The position numbers were made by a program, and so were the translations under genes. The notes beneath the pieces were generated by a model. The model saw only the letters and a program-made list of their open reading frames with translations. It searched no databases and had not been told where the DNA came from. This document shows, piece after piece, positions 11,721 through 31,109 of a stretch of 64,000 bases of DNA. Numbering within the stretch: the stretch's first letter is position 1; each line of letters starts with the position of its first letter. The DNA lies in assembly GCF_001411555.2 (NCBI RefSeq), contig NC_049911.1, forward strand, positions 33,329,044 to 33,393,043, in the 5' to 3' direction. The DNA is from Juglans regia. Lineage: Eukaryota > Streptophyta > Magnoliopsida > Fagales > Juglandaceae.

Positions 11721-12826
11721 AATATCCAAAACGGTAGTTTTAGGAAAAAGAACCCCCTCAAAAACCAGAACAACTATATACATTCATTCATGCAGGTCTC
11801 TTTTTATTTTATTTTTTTATTTTTTATTTTTATTTTTTGACATCAGGTCTCTTTTTAATTAGCTAGTGACTAATGTGTCTCATTTGAATATATGGTGTCC
11901 TTAATATTTAGTAAATGATATTAGTAAAATTTAATTTTTATTTGAATTATTATATTAGTCTACACCATATACATTATTTAAATTATAAGATTTAATTTGT
12001 AACATTACTTTAAATGTTAATCGATCTTTATACACCAACTTCATAATAGAATTTTTCTTCTTATATTCATAAGTTTTAAATGATAATTTTTACTGTGATG
12101 CTGGAAATTAATAAATATTTATTTATTTAATATCACATCAAACGATGAAATACTAACGATTATTTAACATTTAATATTAAGATATTATTTTACAATAGTT
12201 ATTATGGTGTGACTGATTGAATAAAGCCTTGTTCTTAACTTTTACTTTACATGAATACTGGGTAACATTTTTATTGTCCACATTCTCATTGTCATGGATG
12301 TTGGAGATGGGACTGGGAGTGTTGGAAGGGAGAGTGGTTTGTAAGACAGACCCATCATGCAAGAGGACACTGTAAATGAGAACGAAAATGAGATAAAAAT
12401 TGAGGAGCTAGTTATAACATACCCTTGAAACAGACAAGTCTCTAAAATAATTCCAAAATATGCAACTTCTTAGCATAATCTTTCGGAAGTAAGACACAAA
12501 GACTAAACGTCTATGCAAGTAGGAAAATACGCATTGTCACCAAACATGGTGGACATGTCCTTGCCATCATTTCACTTCACGCTTTGATGCGAAACTTAGG
12601 CGGGTCCGGCCCTGCTGCTGTAATAACTCAGCTTCAGATTACACCGAAATCATACTTTGCTGAGTATTTCGAACATCCTCAAATCAGCAGGCTCTAGCTT
12701 TTTTGCAATGAAGCACCAAAATGGGATTTGGACTCATAGCTGAAGTGCTTGGCAAGGTCCGAAAATGGATAGGGAGAATCTGCCGGCAATTGTTGGTGAG
12801 CCGTGAGCCAACTCACGTGTACATAT
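11721..12826. other. AT-rich intergenic DNA between PHD gene promoter and TAD2 3' end
   Basis: No coding exon is supported. 11805-12200 is strongly AT-rich with T/A runs. The PHD gene promoter and the TAD2 terminator should lie here, but I see no clear TATA box or polyadenylation signal that I would place with confidence. Confidence 0.5.
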
Positions 12827-19994
<7,168 letters not shown>

Positions 19995-20830
19995 CTGACC
20001 CAAAAAATGCAAAGTGGTGAATACTAGAACATGAATGCAGTTGACTATAATAACGAAAAAAAGTGCAATATGCACCTGGGACGACGAGCACGTAAATCAG
20101 GTTTCTAATGCGAAATCAGATAAAAGAAATTACCAATTGTAGAATACAAAATTTCACATATGGCTATGATGGAAGATCCTAGGCGAAAAAGGAAACTAAA
20201 TCCACATCCACTAGAAATTTTTCGTGCGCATGTACATGGTACATCGAAATATTGGTATCCGTAAAAACATGATAGATCCCTTCAGTCCAAGAAAAAGATT
20301 TCAACAAATATTTCTTCAGGAAATAATGCTAAAGGACTATTAAGATTTTTGAGGTACGGAAAATAAATATTTCCGAAAATGTGTTCTTAGCAAACAAGCA
20401 CATCATACAATAGATCCATAAATTTTCTCCACTGTTTTCATGAATCAGGCGCCAAAATCGAAACAAGAAAAAACCACATCAAGAAACTACAGGGGGAAGA
20501 GCTTTGAAACAATTTCTAGGAAATTCCTCAATCAGGCTGCAACAAACAACGTAATTAAACGGAGAATCAACACGCACACGTTGATCAAAAGAGAGAAAGA
20601 GGAAGATGATCAGAAGACAATCGGATATTCACAATGAAGAAATTACCTACTGAAGAGAGGGGGAGGGGGATCGAAGGAATTTGGTCAAGCTCTACAACTA
20701 CCGAAATGGATCTGCAAAGGATCAGATTTGCCAAAGAGTAATGAAAAGAGACAGAAAATCTACTTATCCAAAAAAAAAACGAGAGACAGAAAATCTAAAC
20801 TAAATCTTAAGCCTAGGGTTTAGGCTTTCG
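19995..20830 (-). other. TAD2 5' leader: leader exon and leader intron
   Basis: A donor cagtag/gtaattt lies at 20646-20645 on the minus strand, and the acceptor ttgggtcag abuts the ATG at 19994. A leader exon therefore probably covers 20647 to about 20830, and the 652-bp intron 19995-20646 separates it from the coding start. No coding exon was seen in between. Confidence 0.55.
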
Positions 20831-22462
20831 ACAGTAGTACAACTGTTCGTATCTCTAGCAGATCACTTTTCCGGCAAATAAGAACACATAACAGTCAAGT
20901 GATGTATCACGGAGTTGGATAACTTGGATGACATGAGTGTCTATGTGAATACTGTCACTCACCACTGCTGCTCATGCCATTTTACTTTTGAGTAAACCTC
21001 TTTTCTTCGAATCTTTTTTTATAAAGAGTAATGTTAGATACAACTCTAGGGTGTATAAACCGACTTTTTCGTGTGGCTCCCAGATTTACCCACTTTTTTC
21101 AAAAAGAGTGTACGACTTCTACACCCTAGAACTGCAAATATCATTTCTCTTTTTTAAAAAGTTTTGAATAATCATTTTATTATTCAACACCCTTTTTGCT
21201 GATTAATCAATTATTTGTTTTCACATTTACAATTTGAAATATCAAGATTAAATATCATTTCATCAACTATCAAATACAAATAAATAATACAAATCCAATT
21301 ATAGTAGTCAAGAAAAATAGATGAAGTGACAAATGTTAATAATAAGGTACTAACAGATGGTGTATGATTCAATTTTTCAATATTTAAAAGATACAATATG
21401 TCAATTGTAATCATTTGAAATGCAAAATATAAAATACTGAAACGTGCAAAATATATTTACCACAAAATGTATACACTTTTAAGTTGTTTTACAAGGTCTT
21501 TGCTTAAAGTTATTTCTTTCATATAAAAGGCTTGATCATCTTGTTTATTCAATGATCACTCCAAGATTCTACACTTTAGCAGACTGAAGGAGAGGGTGAT
21601 AATTGGAATAATAGATTTTGATAGCTTGAGATGAATATATATATATATATAATACCAATTAACTGGATAATGAAAAAAGTATTTTCACATTTAGAAACCC
21701 TACATTTTAATTGAGAATTTGTCTTCCTAAACTTCTTCATTATTAAGGAAAATGATAAAAACACATCAATTTTATACACTACTTTCACAATCCAATTTTG
21801 AATGGAAGGAATTGCTATAAAAATAGTTATAAGAGTATCATTGCTTTACAAAAATATCTCTTATTCAAAACATAATTGTAACTGAATTGTGACTCCACCG
21901 ACTACCATTACTCTCATAGTCAATCCTTTCGTTTTGCATGTATTAAGGCTTTACCATGCATTGTTTGTCACTACTCTAATATCTAACACTATAGTTGTAA
22001 CGTCTTGTACCCGGAGGGTTAGGGAGTGAGTTCCTATCACTTCAAATCAAATTTCCAACACTACAAGTACAGACTCCAAACGATAAAGGGAGAGGCTCTA
22101 TAACATGTAAAACTCATTCATTCCAAAAATATACGTTGCTTCACAGAGACGTAAATGAACTCCTCCAACATATAAAATAAAAGAAAATTCCACAAAGTCT
22201 CAAATAATACATCATTATCTCAAAATACTATTCAGAACTAAAGTAACTAATTTTCTGAATAAAATCCTCCAACAGAATCTTGTACCCTTTGGCACTTATT
22301 CCAATCTGATAACCTACTTGTGCCTATTAGGCACTTATTCCTCTAACTCAACTAATCACGCTTGTGCTTCCTATTTCTGATCCTGAGCTTAAACCTCAAG
22401 TCATCTAAAAAATAATTTGAGAGAACTCAACTAAAATAATCTGAAAAATAACTAGCAAAATT
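20831..22462. other. Intergenic AT-rich DNA with no supported gene
   Basis: No exon structure is visible. A motif ttgtaacgtcttgtacccgg at about 21994 resembles the start of a degenerate repeat but has no matching partner in the window. An (AT)n run lies at about 21636-21650. The TAD2 promoter should be at the left edge. Confidence 0.5.
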
Positions 22463-22579
22463 CTTTTTTTTTTTTTTATAAGTAAGAGATTAATATTATA
22501 TATATGAATGAAATAGGCATAGCCCATGTACACAAGAAGTATACAGAAGAACACCTAAATACATTCTACGTGCGATAAA

Positions 22580-25500
22580 TTAAAGACAAGAAATCATGAA
22601 CATTGCCCCCTGCAATACAATAGCGGAAAGCCAAGACAATAATGTGTGGAACAAAAAATTCTTCAACTCGGCCAGTGTGCATTCCTTATCTTCAAAGCAG
22701 TGCGCATTTCTTTCCGTCCAAATACACCACATGATGCACAACGGAATCATCTTCCACACCATTGCCACTTGATGACAGCCTTGCATCTTCCTCCAACAAC
22801 CCAACAGATCCACCACCCTCATAGGCATAACCCAAGCAGCATCAACCCTTTGAAATATCTCATCCCACAACACCCTTGCTACCTCACAATGTAGTAAAAG
22901 ATGATCCACCGATTCTCCATTCTTTCTACACATGTAACACCAATCCATGACTACACATCCTCTCTTCCTCAAATTATCCGTGGTCAAGATCTTCCCAAGG
23001 GCAGCACTCCAAATAAAAAAGACTACTCTAGAAGTCACACGAATTCTCCAAATATTCTTCCAGGAAAACGGAGTATTATCCTGTGTTGTCAAGATGTTAT
23101 AATACGCCTTCACTGTGCATAACTTGTGATTGTTAGACCTCCACTTCAATCGATCACGTTGTGCTATAGGGGTCCCTGTAGAATATAATGAGCTCAAAAA
23201 TTCTGCAACAATAGATAATTCTCAGTCATGGAAATCCCTACTAAAGAGAATGTTCCACTTATACGAGCCATGAGAAAATAACCGCAGATCCGCAACTGAC
23301 GCCTCCTTGTTAACTGCAATACGATATAGAGCCGGAAAAGCCATTTCCAAAGTTTGATCTCCACACCACATGTCCCTCCAAAAACTTATTCGATTGCCCT
23401 CACCAATTACAAAACGGATTTGATTTGCAAAGCATGGCCACCCTTTCCTTATAAACTTCCATAAACCCACACCATACCCCCCCTCTCACTTCGTTGGAAC
23501 ACCAACCACCCCTAGCGACACCATATCTAGCATCAACAATTTCCTTCCACAATGATCTCTTCTCCAAATGATATCTCCAAAACCATTTTCCCAATAAAAA
23601 TTTATTAAAAGTCCTCAAGTTACACACTCTCAATCCTCCATTTACAACTATGGCACAAACTGTTTTCCATCTAATTAGATGAAATTTCTTCTCCTCCCCC
23701 ATACCTCCCCATAAGAATGCCCTAAATAGTTTCCACATCCTATTTACCACCCATGCAGGCATAGGAAACAAAGATAAAAAAATATGTGGAGAGGGTAGTG
23801 AGAGTACTCTTAATAAAAGTGAGACGACCCCCTTTTGATAAATACACTTGTTTCCAACAAGCCAACATTTTCTCTATCTTCTCCACCACCTCATCCCAAA
23901 TAGCTCTATTCTTAAAAGTTGATCCCAACGGAAGGCCAAGATATTTCATTGGAAAAGAAGACACCTTACATTCAAGAAGGCTTGCTAGGCTGAGGATATT
24001 AGGAACCGCACCCACAAGAACCATTTCAGACTTACCCAGATTCACCTCGAGCCCTGATACTGCTTCGAAGCAAAGTAGCAATGCTCGTAGCGTTTAAATT
24101 TGGCTATTATCCGCTTCGCAAAAGACTAAAGTATCATATGCAAAAAGAAGATGTGAGATGATAGTAAGGCCACTAGAGCCATTGCCCACTTGAAAACCAG
24201 CTAAAAACCCTCCCCCAATAGAAGCCTGCACCATCCTACTTAGAGCCTCCATAACTATAACAAATAAAAGTGAGGATAAAGGATCTCCCTGCCGCAATTC
24301 TCGTGAACTATCAAAAAAACCAGCAGGTGTGCCGTTGACTAGAACTGAGAATCGGGCCTTGGAAATACAATGACGCATCCATGAAATCCACCTAACCCCA
24401 AAACCATACCTCTCACGCAGGGATAAGAGAAATTATCAGTTCACATGATTATACGCCTTCTCCATGTCAAGCTTGCAAAGAACACCTGAGCCTCCCTCTC
24501 GAAGTCTGTGGTCCAAGCACTCATTTGCAATGAGTACCGAATCAAGAATTTGTCTCCCCAGAATAAATGTGTTTTGAGACTTGGAAATGATATGCTCCAA
24601 CACCGGGCTAAGCCTGTTGGCCAGGACCTTCGCAATAATCTTATACATGCTACTAACCAGGCTTATTGGACGAAAGTCCTCAATAATCGAAGCCCCGTGT
24701 TTTTTAGGAATGAGAGTAATGAAGGTTGCATTGAGGGATTTTTCAAACTTTTGGAAATAGTGAAATTCACTAAAAACCTGCATTACATCGCCTTTCACAA
24801 TATCCCAATAAGTTTGAAAGAAACCCATTGAGAAACCATCCAGACCTGGTGCTTTATCCTTAGCCATACCAGAGATGATCTTGTAAATCTCTTCTTCCGC
24901 GAAAGGTCTCTCTAGATCACACGCGCTCTGTGAGTCAATTGCCTCAAAGGGCAAGGCATCAAGCTTCGGCCTCCAAGAAGCCGATTCTGTGAGAAGGGTC
25001 TCATAATAGTGTACTATATGGTTTTCTAGCTCGGGAGGAGAAGAAATCATTTGAGAGCCTACTTGAAGTTACTCAATAGCATTGTTACGCCGGTGTGAAT
25101 TAGCCACTTTGTGAAAGAACTTAGTGCACCTATCACCTTCTTATAACCAAAGGGCCCTGAATTTTTGACGCCATGAGGTCTCCTCTGCCAACATAACTCT
25201 TTTCAAGTTTGCCATAACCATACCTTTCCTCAAAACCACCACCTTCGAGGTATCTCCCACTAATTCTTTGCCCTCTAGCTCTTGCAATTCCTCCAACATT
25301 GCAGACTTCTAATCGTCAATATGACCAAACACTTCCAAGTTCCACTTCTTCAGGTCTTGTTTCAATGCCTTTAACTTGCTTACAAGAATGAAACTTGGAG
25401 TACCAAAGAACTGATATGATGACCACCAAGAACTCACCTTCTCTACAAACTAATCCGTAGATAATCACATATTTTCGAACTTGAAATACCAGCGACCCCT

Positions 25501-26195
25501 ATGAATACCCCCACAGTATAAAAGAATAGGGAAATGATCTAAACTGACTCAAGCTAACCGTTTCTGGCTTACTTCTGGATGGTGGGCCTCCCACGAGGGA
25601 GAGACAAAGAATCTATCCAATCTCGACCAAACCCTCCTGTTTGACCAAGTGTACACCCCCTACCAAGGGGAGATCCATGAGATCCAAATCAAAGATAAAC
25701 TTGGAAAATTCCTCCATAGCCACAAAATTTCGAAAATGCCCTGATTGTTCGCTAGGAAAACGCGTAATGTTAAAATCACCCCCCAAACACCACGGCACTT
25801 CCCATAGTGTGTATAAGCCCGCCAACTCCTCCCACAACCTTCTCATGTCCCTGTCTAACATTAGGACCATAGGAACCTGCAAATGCCCATTCACATCCAT
25901 CAACCACGTTTTTAAACAAAGTCGCAACCGAGAAATCTCCAATACACTCCTCAATCACCTCTACCACTCTTTTATCCCACATTAGTATAACTCTTCCTGA
26001 AGCTCCCAAATAAGCCCAACCCACATACGAGCACCCCCATAAACTTCGCACAATTCTTCTATCAATGAATTGCAACTTTGTTTCTTGAAAACAAACCACA
26101 TCACCCTTCCACATCCGCAATAAAGATTTGATACGAAAGCGTTTATTACGATCATTGAGCCCCCGTACATTCCATGATAAGATCTTAGGCTTCAT
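22580..26195 (-). pseudogene. LINE ORF2 remnant: endonuclease, reverse transcriptase, zf-RVT
   Basis: The start at 26195 gives MKPKILSWNVRGLNDRNKRF, the first endonuclease motif, followed by QETKL. A frame change leads to WCLGGDFNITRFPSEQSG at about 25.75 kb. Reverse transcriptase blocks follow: [36 protein letters not shown] and LRQGDPLSSLLF. The catalytic box reads FAYD instead of the expected FADD. The C-terminal domain at 23197-22580 has WCYMCRKNGESVDHLLLHC, the zf-RVT Cys/His pattern. At least four reading-frame breaks are present, so this copy cannot make an active enzyme. Confidence 0.85.
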
Positions 26196-28140
26196 AAAAA
26201 CCTAGATTGCCCCTCCCTTTCGATCTATCCCTTCCTCCACTCCCTTCCTTCACATCATAGTTAATGGAACAAGTTAGAAGTCTAAGTTCCCTATCCTGCT
26301 TTGAAGCTGATTTCGAATGGCTAGCTTCGAGTGCTACAAGAAGGGCCTTGAATTGTTCTTCATAACCTCCAAAGAAATCCCTATAACGGCTTGAATCTCC
26401 TCTACCTTCTTGAAAACCTAATTTGACGGGCAACTCCCATACTTAGAGCTGGGAGGGAGTGTACACAGGGGAGTTAGAGAAGCCCCCTCCTCACCAAGAT
26501 TATCAGAGTAAAATAAGGCCAGTTTTGAGCTACAAGTTAAGACTAGTTCACCACTGGGTTCGACCAAATTTAATTGGTTCACCACTGGTACATCACATAA
26601 TAAAACCAGTTTCTTTACCTCCCCAAACTCATTCCCATCTACATACTTCATCTCCAGTGGTAAAAAGCCTATCGGAGACCCCTGTAATGAGACTTCATGC
26701 TCCGGCAGGTCTGACAGCAAAGGCAACGCATCAGGGCCTTTCCCCACCACGCGCGACTGGGTCTGTGCAGTCGACAGCCCAAGCGGCTATGGGAGATCAT
26801 CACACGAAGACCCATCCTCTACCGACACCTCTACCAACTCACCAATCTCAGTGCCGGTGTATATTGAATGAACAGACTCACCGTGATGGTCGACGGTAAC
26901 CAGCTGAGTTTCTGTGCCGGTATGAAGTCCGGCAAAACCCATATCGGTGCCACAGGAAGAGGGCACACTGTCTGGACCACCTCTACCAACTTGGCAACCT
27001 CTGTGCCAGAGTGTAGTGACTGTGCAGCTCACCGTGATGGTCGATGGTGACCGGCGGAAGTTTCTGTGCCGGTGGGGAGTCCGGCAAGACACATATCGGT
27101 GCCGTTGGAGGAAGGCACGCTGTCTGGGCTGAGATTTCGATCTGCACCCAAGACACCTGAGACATGGCCCAGGCTTTCTTTGGGCCATACTCCTCTTGAC
27201 CCGGCCCAAGGCCCATTACGAACCCAGCCTGCACAGAGTGAGCCTTCCCCACCTTTGAGTCCATCCCCCTCTGCTCCATTTCCCTCCCTACATTGCACCC
27301 CGAAACCTAGCCCAAACCCATCTTCATTACTTCTTTCCCTTTAACACAGCATTTAAGGCAAAGAATATCTTCTAAAAGAAACCCAACTTTCTACTCCATA
27401 TCAACCAATGCCCATAACAATTTATCCTCATTTAGCCCCAACAACTCACTGCCATCTCCCTCCTTTCTTCGCATGATCTCTGAGCTAGACACGTCTGGGA
27501 CCACTAGGCAAGGTAGTACCTTCTGCACCACCTCACGGTATGACCGTTAACCAACAATCGTCGACAATGGAGCACCACCATCTCCCTTGTGCCCCTTCGG
27601 CTTGCCTGCCTGAGAAGACCACAGAACACAGGCCCCTCTGTTTCTCCCACTCCAAACAGAGGAGGAAAGAGTAAGCTCCTTAATAGTGTCTCCAAATTTC
27701 CTCCACCCCTCAACCTTCCTCCCTTCCGGTACCACTATCGTACCCCTCCTCTTATCATGCCCAAACTCCGAAAGGGAGAAGAAACTGTCATTGTGGTTGC
27801 ATCCCCTCTGCACTATTAACACTAAGTTTCCTTTTCTACGTGTTCTTAAAAAGTCAGGAGAAACCAAAGACGCAGCACATTCCTTCACCGTAAAGCCTAA
27901 CCACCCTAAAGCTTCATGATCCAAGGAGACATATTTCACCACACGAATGCTACTCTCAGTGATACTCCACCACCTATCATTCTCCTTCTTAAATGAAAAT
28001 AGCTTTTGTTCAATGAAAATATCTCTGCACATTCCCATCGAAACCAACAAAAAACACCAACTCGATAATCACCAAACTGGACATCTTGATAGAGAGAAAA
28101 CCCTACGGAAAGAGAAAACACTAAGGCACGCAAACCCGGT
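26185..28140 (-). pseudogene. LINE ORF1 remnant
   Basis: Pieces of an ORF1-like protein occur in order on the minus strand: 28050-27547 (FKKENDRWWSITESSIRVV and VVPEGRKVEGWRKFGDTIKE), 26750-26418, and 26433-26185 (EEQFKALLVALEASHSKS, then RELRLLTCSINYD). The last piece ends GFYEA-stop, overlapping the ORF2 ATG by 11 bases. The 27.2-26.8 kb part contains a repeated CTGTGCCGGT-rich stretch and frame breaks. It is related to the plus-strand ORF1 at 28.6-29.87 kb. Confidence 0.75.
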
Positions 28141-29903
28141 GCCACCCTTCACCCACCCAAGACCAGCGAGTGACACCTCACCACCGTCACAAACAAGGCC
28201 GAAGGCCCTGGCGACTTCGCTGAGGGCCGTCCTGCATAGGTCCTCCCTCCAATTACCTGGACTTTCGTAAGATTCTCTCTGTCTTTCTCGGAGGCAACAT
28301 CAACTGTCGAACCTATGCCTCCACCACCACCGCAGACAAAACTGACGGGCTCCGGCAACTCCATTAAGGGGACTCAGACGTCGGTCCCCCTCCGGCGACC
28401 GGGATTTTGATGTGCATTTTATTTTCATCAGGGCAGATCTGTTGTGGTACCTATTCTAATCTACTTTTTATTTTCATGTAACATCTTTTTCCTTGAGATG
28501 ACGAAGCAAGATGATCTTGGGAGATGATCTTGTGATTTGGGATCAGATGATGACGACATGCGACGTGGATTCGTCTCAGATGAAAGGTGAGAGGTGGTCG
28601 AAGGTGGAATAAAAAACTTTCGTTTTTAAGAAAGAGGGAGGAAATAGTTTTCACATCTCGTAAAAGGATGACTAAGTTCATGTGTCTAGGTGGGACAGCG
28701 GCTTCATGGGTGGCTAAGGGGATAGAGGATTGTTTAGAACTCATCTGTCATGAAGGATTCTTCAGGGAGCTAAGGACGGGTAATGGAGTTCCCATCATTC
28801 AACATCATATTAACATTAGGGGCAGCTTTCTGCCACTCTCATAATTCTGGAATGGAATGAGGAAATGTTTGTTGGTGATTTCGAAAGGTGCAAATGGCAT
28901 TGGATGAAAAGATTTATGCAGTCCATTCGAACCGTTGCTGGGTCCAAAGCCGCTATTCTGAAGCATGCAAACAGATGTGAGTTTGTTTATGGAAAGACCG
29001 TGGAAAGGTCTTCCTCAATCAAAGGTGCCTCATACGCTTCAGTGTTGAAGTCATTGGCGGGTAGTCCGACTGAGAATAGCTCCACGGCAGAAGGAAAGGG
29101 TAAGTCACTTGTAGGAGACAAAGGTTGTCAAGTGACACTGGGAGAAGTGGAAGGGGTCTTGTGGGCTATCAAAACTCAATTGACGGGAGTTATGGACTGT
29201 GTGAGTGATATCATGATTAAACTGGATAAGGGGCTGGACAGTCTTGGGTTTGGGTGGTGGATCGAAAACGAACCTGGCGGGGGAGGGGAGGGTAGATCTG
29301 TAGGCCTCAAGTGCGCTGGCAAATGACGTTTCGACGCCGTCACAGATAGGGTCTGACAAAGTGGCACAGAAATGATCGTCGGGGAGTGGAGCACATAAAA
29401 GCAATATCCTTGTCGACGGAGGGGAGGAACCATTAATGGTGATAGCAACCATATAGTTGTTGAGGAGATTCAAGATTTTAATGCAAGATATGGTGGGGAG
29501 GAAATTATGGGTTTGTCGTTGATGCCTTGTGAGGAGGTATGTCTAGGGTCTGAAGTGCAATTAGATACTATGTCTGGGGATAATGTTGTTTCCCTAGTTT
29601 CTCTTCTTCCGATAAACAATATAGCTGGTTCACCCCCGGATTGGGTTCTGTATAAGGTTAACGAGATTCAGCATATCGTGAGGCTTTCACATAAAAGATG
29701 TGAAGACCCATTTAAAGCACTACTCACTGCGATTGAGGCGAGCCGCTGGCTTGAAACCAAATCAAGTTTAAAAAAAATATGAGTTAAAGCTTTTACTTGG
29801 GCAATCAACTACGACACTAAATGTGGTAGCTCAAGTCGAGGGAAAATTAAAAGGAGGGCATTATGAAGACTTTCTCGTGGAGGGAGTTTAGGGTGGAGTC
29901 TTA

Positions 29904-30224
29904 AGCTGCGTTTGGATGTTGAGCTAAGCTCAGTTCTTTATGAATGATAGTGAGCTAAGTAGTAGAAAGAGTTATGTGGAGTCCATCTAAGCTAAGTTTA
30001 AAATATATTTGGATGTTAAGATAAATTTAGTATTTTTTATGAGAAGTTGAAAAAGGTTGTGGGTTCCACATATAAATGTGTTAAGTTGAAAAAGGTTGTG
30101 AGTCCCACGTGTAAGAAGGTTTTGAGTTGAGATGAGTTTAGTAATTTGAGAATTGAGTGTTTGGATGTTAGATTCAGTTTAAAATTAGACTGAACTCAGC
30201 TGAATCTTGCAACCAAACGCAACC
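29904..30224. mobile_element. Tourist-like MITE (321 bp) with TTA duplication
   Basis: The left end AGCTGCGTTTGGATG pairs with the reverse complement of the right end (GGTTGCGTTTGGTTG). TTA flanks it at 29901-29903 and 30225-30227, typical of PIF/Harbinger elements. Internal sequence repeats gttgagctaagctcag-like motifs. It interrupts the plus-strand LINE. Confidence 0.82.
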
Positions 30225-31109
30225 TTAGTCTTAAGGGAAACACAGGGTTGGGGTTGGGGAGGTGTTAGGGTTGTAATCGAGCCAAACCGAGTCGAGCTTA
30301 GCTTTGGCTTGCCGAGCTCGGCTCGAGTCAAAATACTCGAGCCCGAGCTCGAGATTTTTTTTTATTCTGTGTTCGAGCTCGACTCAATAAGCTTAACTCT
30401 TAACTCGAGCTCGTCTCACAAACGAGTTCGAGTCAAGCCGAGCTCGAGCTCGAGCTCAAATTATTTATTTTTTAATTTTTTGAATAAGATTTAATAATTA
30501 ATAAATTAAAAAAATAAAAAATCTCATATTGAATTTATACAACTAACAAGTAGAACCTTTATTGAATTATAAAATTTTAAAAAAATTATAAATAATTAAT
30601 ATCCAACTAGTTGATATTTATCCAAAATAACAATATATTATATGCGTGTATATATTATTAATATATACACTTAATATCATAGCATATATCTATTTCATAT
30701 ATGGTTCTCACATACTAGTATATGAAATTATTAAATTTTATCGACTAATTATTATACAAATTATAAAATATACCTATGAAATATATTCACTATATTTTTT
30801 TTTATAAGTAATCGATATATATATAAATAGAGATAGGTAAAACCCAAGTACACAAGATGATATACAAGAAAAAAGACTTATCTAGGTCGAAGTAATAGAA
30901 ACTAGAAAGTCATGAAAATTCAGGCCATTAAAGTCTAGAGCAATGACCCATAAGCATAAAGTACGGAAAAATAGGGTTCTAAGTTCCTCCGAAGACTGCT
31001 CCTTGTTTTCAAAAGTCCGATCATTGCGTTCTTGCCATATACACTACATAATACAGATCGGGATCATTTTCCACACCGTCTTGATTTGTTGGACTCCTCT
31101 TGTAAGTGT

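Larger units (their letters stand above)
22463..28400 (-). mobile_element. Near full-length, decayed plant LINE (L1 type)
   Basis: Read on minus, the order is ORF1 (about 28.14-26.19 kb), apurinic-type endonuclease (26.20-25.6 kb), reverse transcriptase (25.05-23.7 kb), C-terminal zf-RVT domain (23.2-22.58 kb), then a 3' UTR ending gggctatgcctatttcattc...cttacttat plus an A-tail (T run on plus at about 22464-22478). Many frameshifts and stops interrupt it. The 5' end is not exactly defined; no duplication of the 3' flank (agcaaaattc) was found at the 5' side. Confidence 0.88.

Noticed and set aside
26459..27344. Several long frames on both strands in 26.4-27.3 kb
   Set aside because: They lie in the repetitive ORF1 part of the minus LINE, where low stop density comes from GC-rich repeats (CTGTGCCGG-like); only ORF1-homologous pieces were kept.
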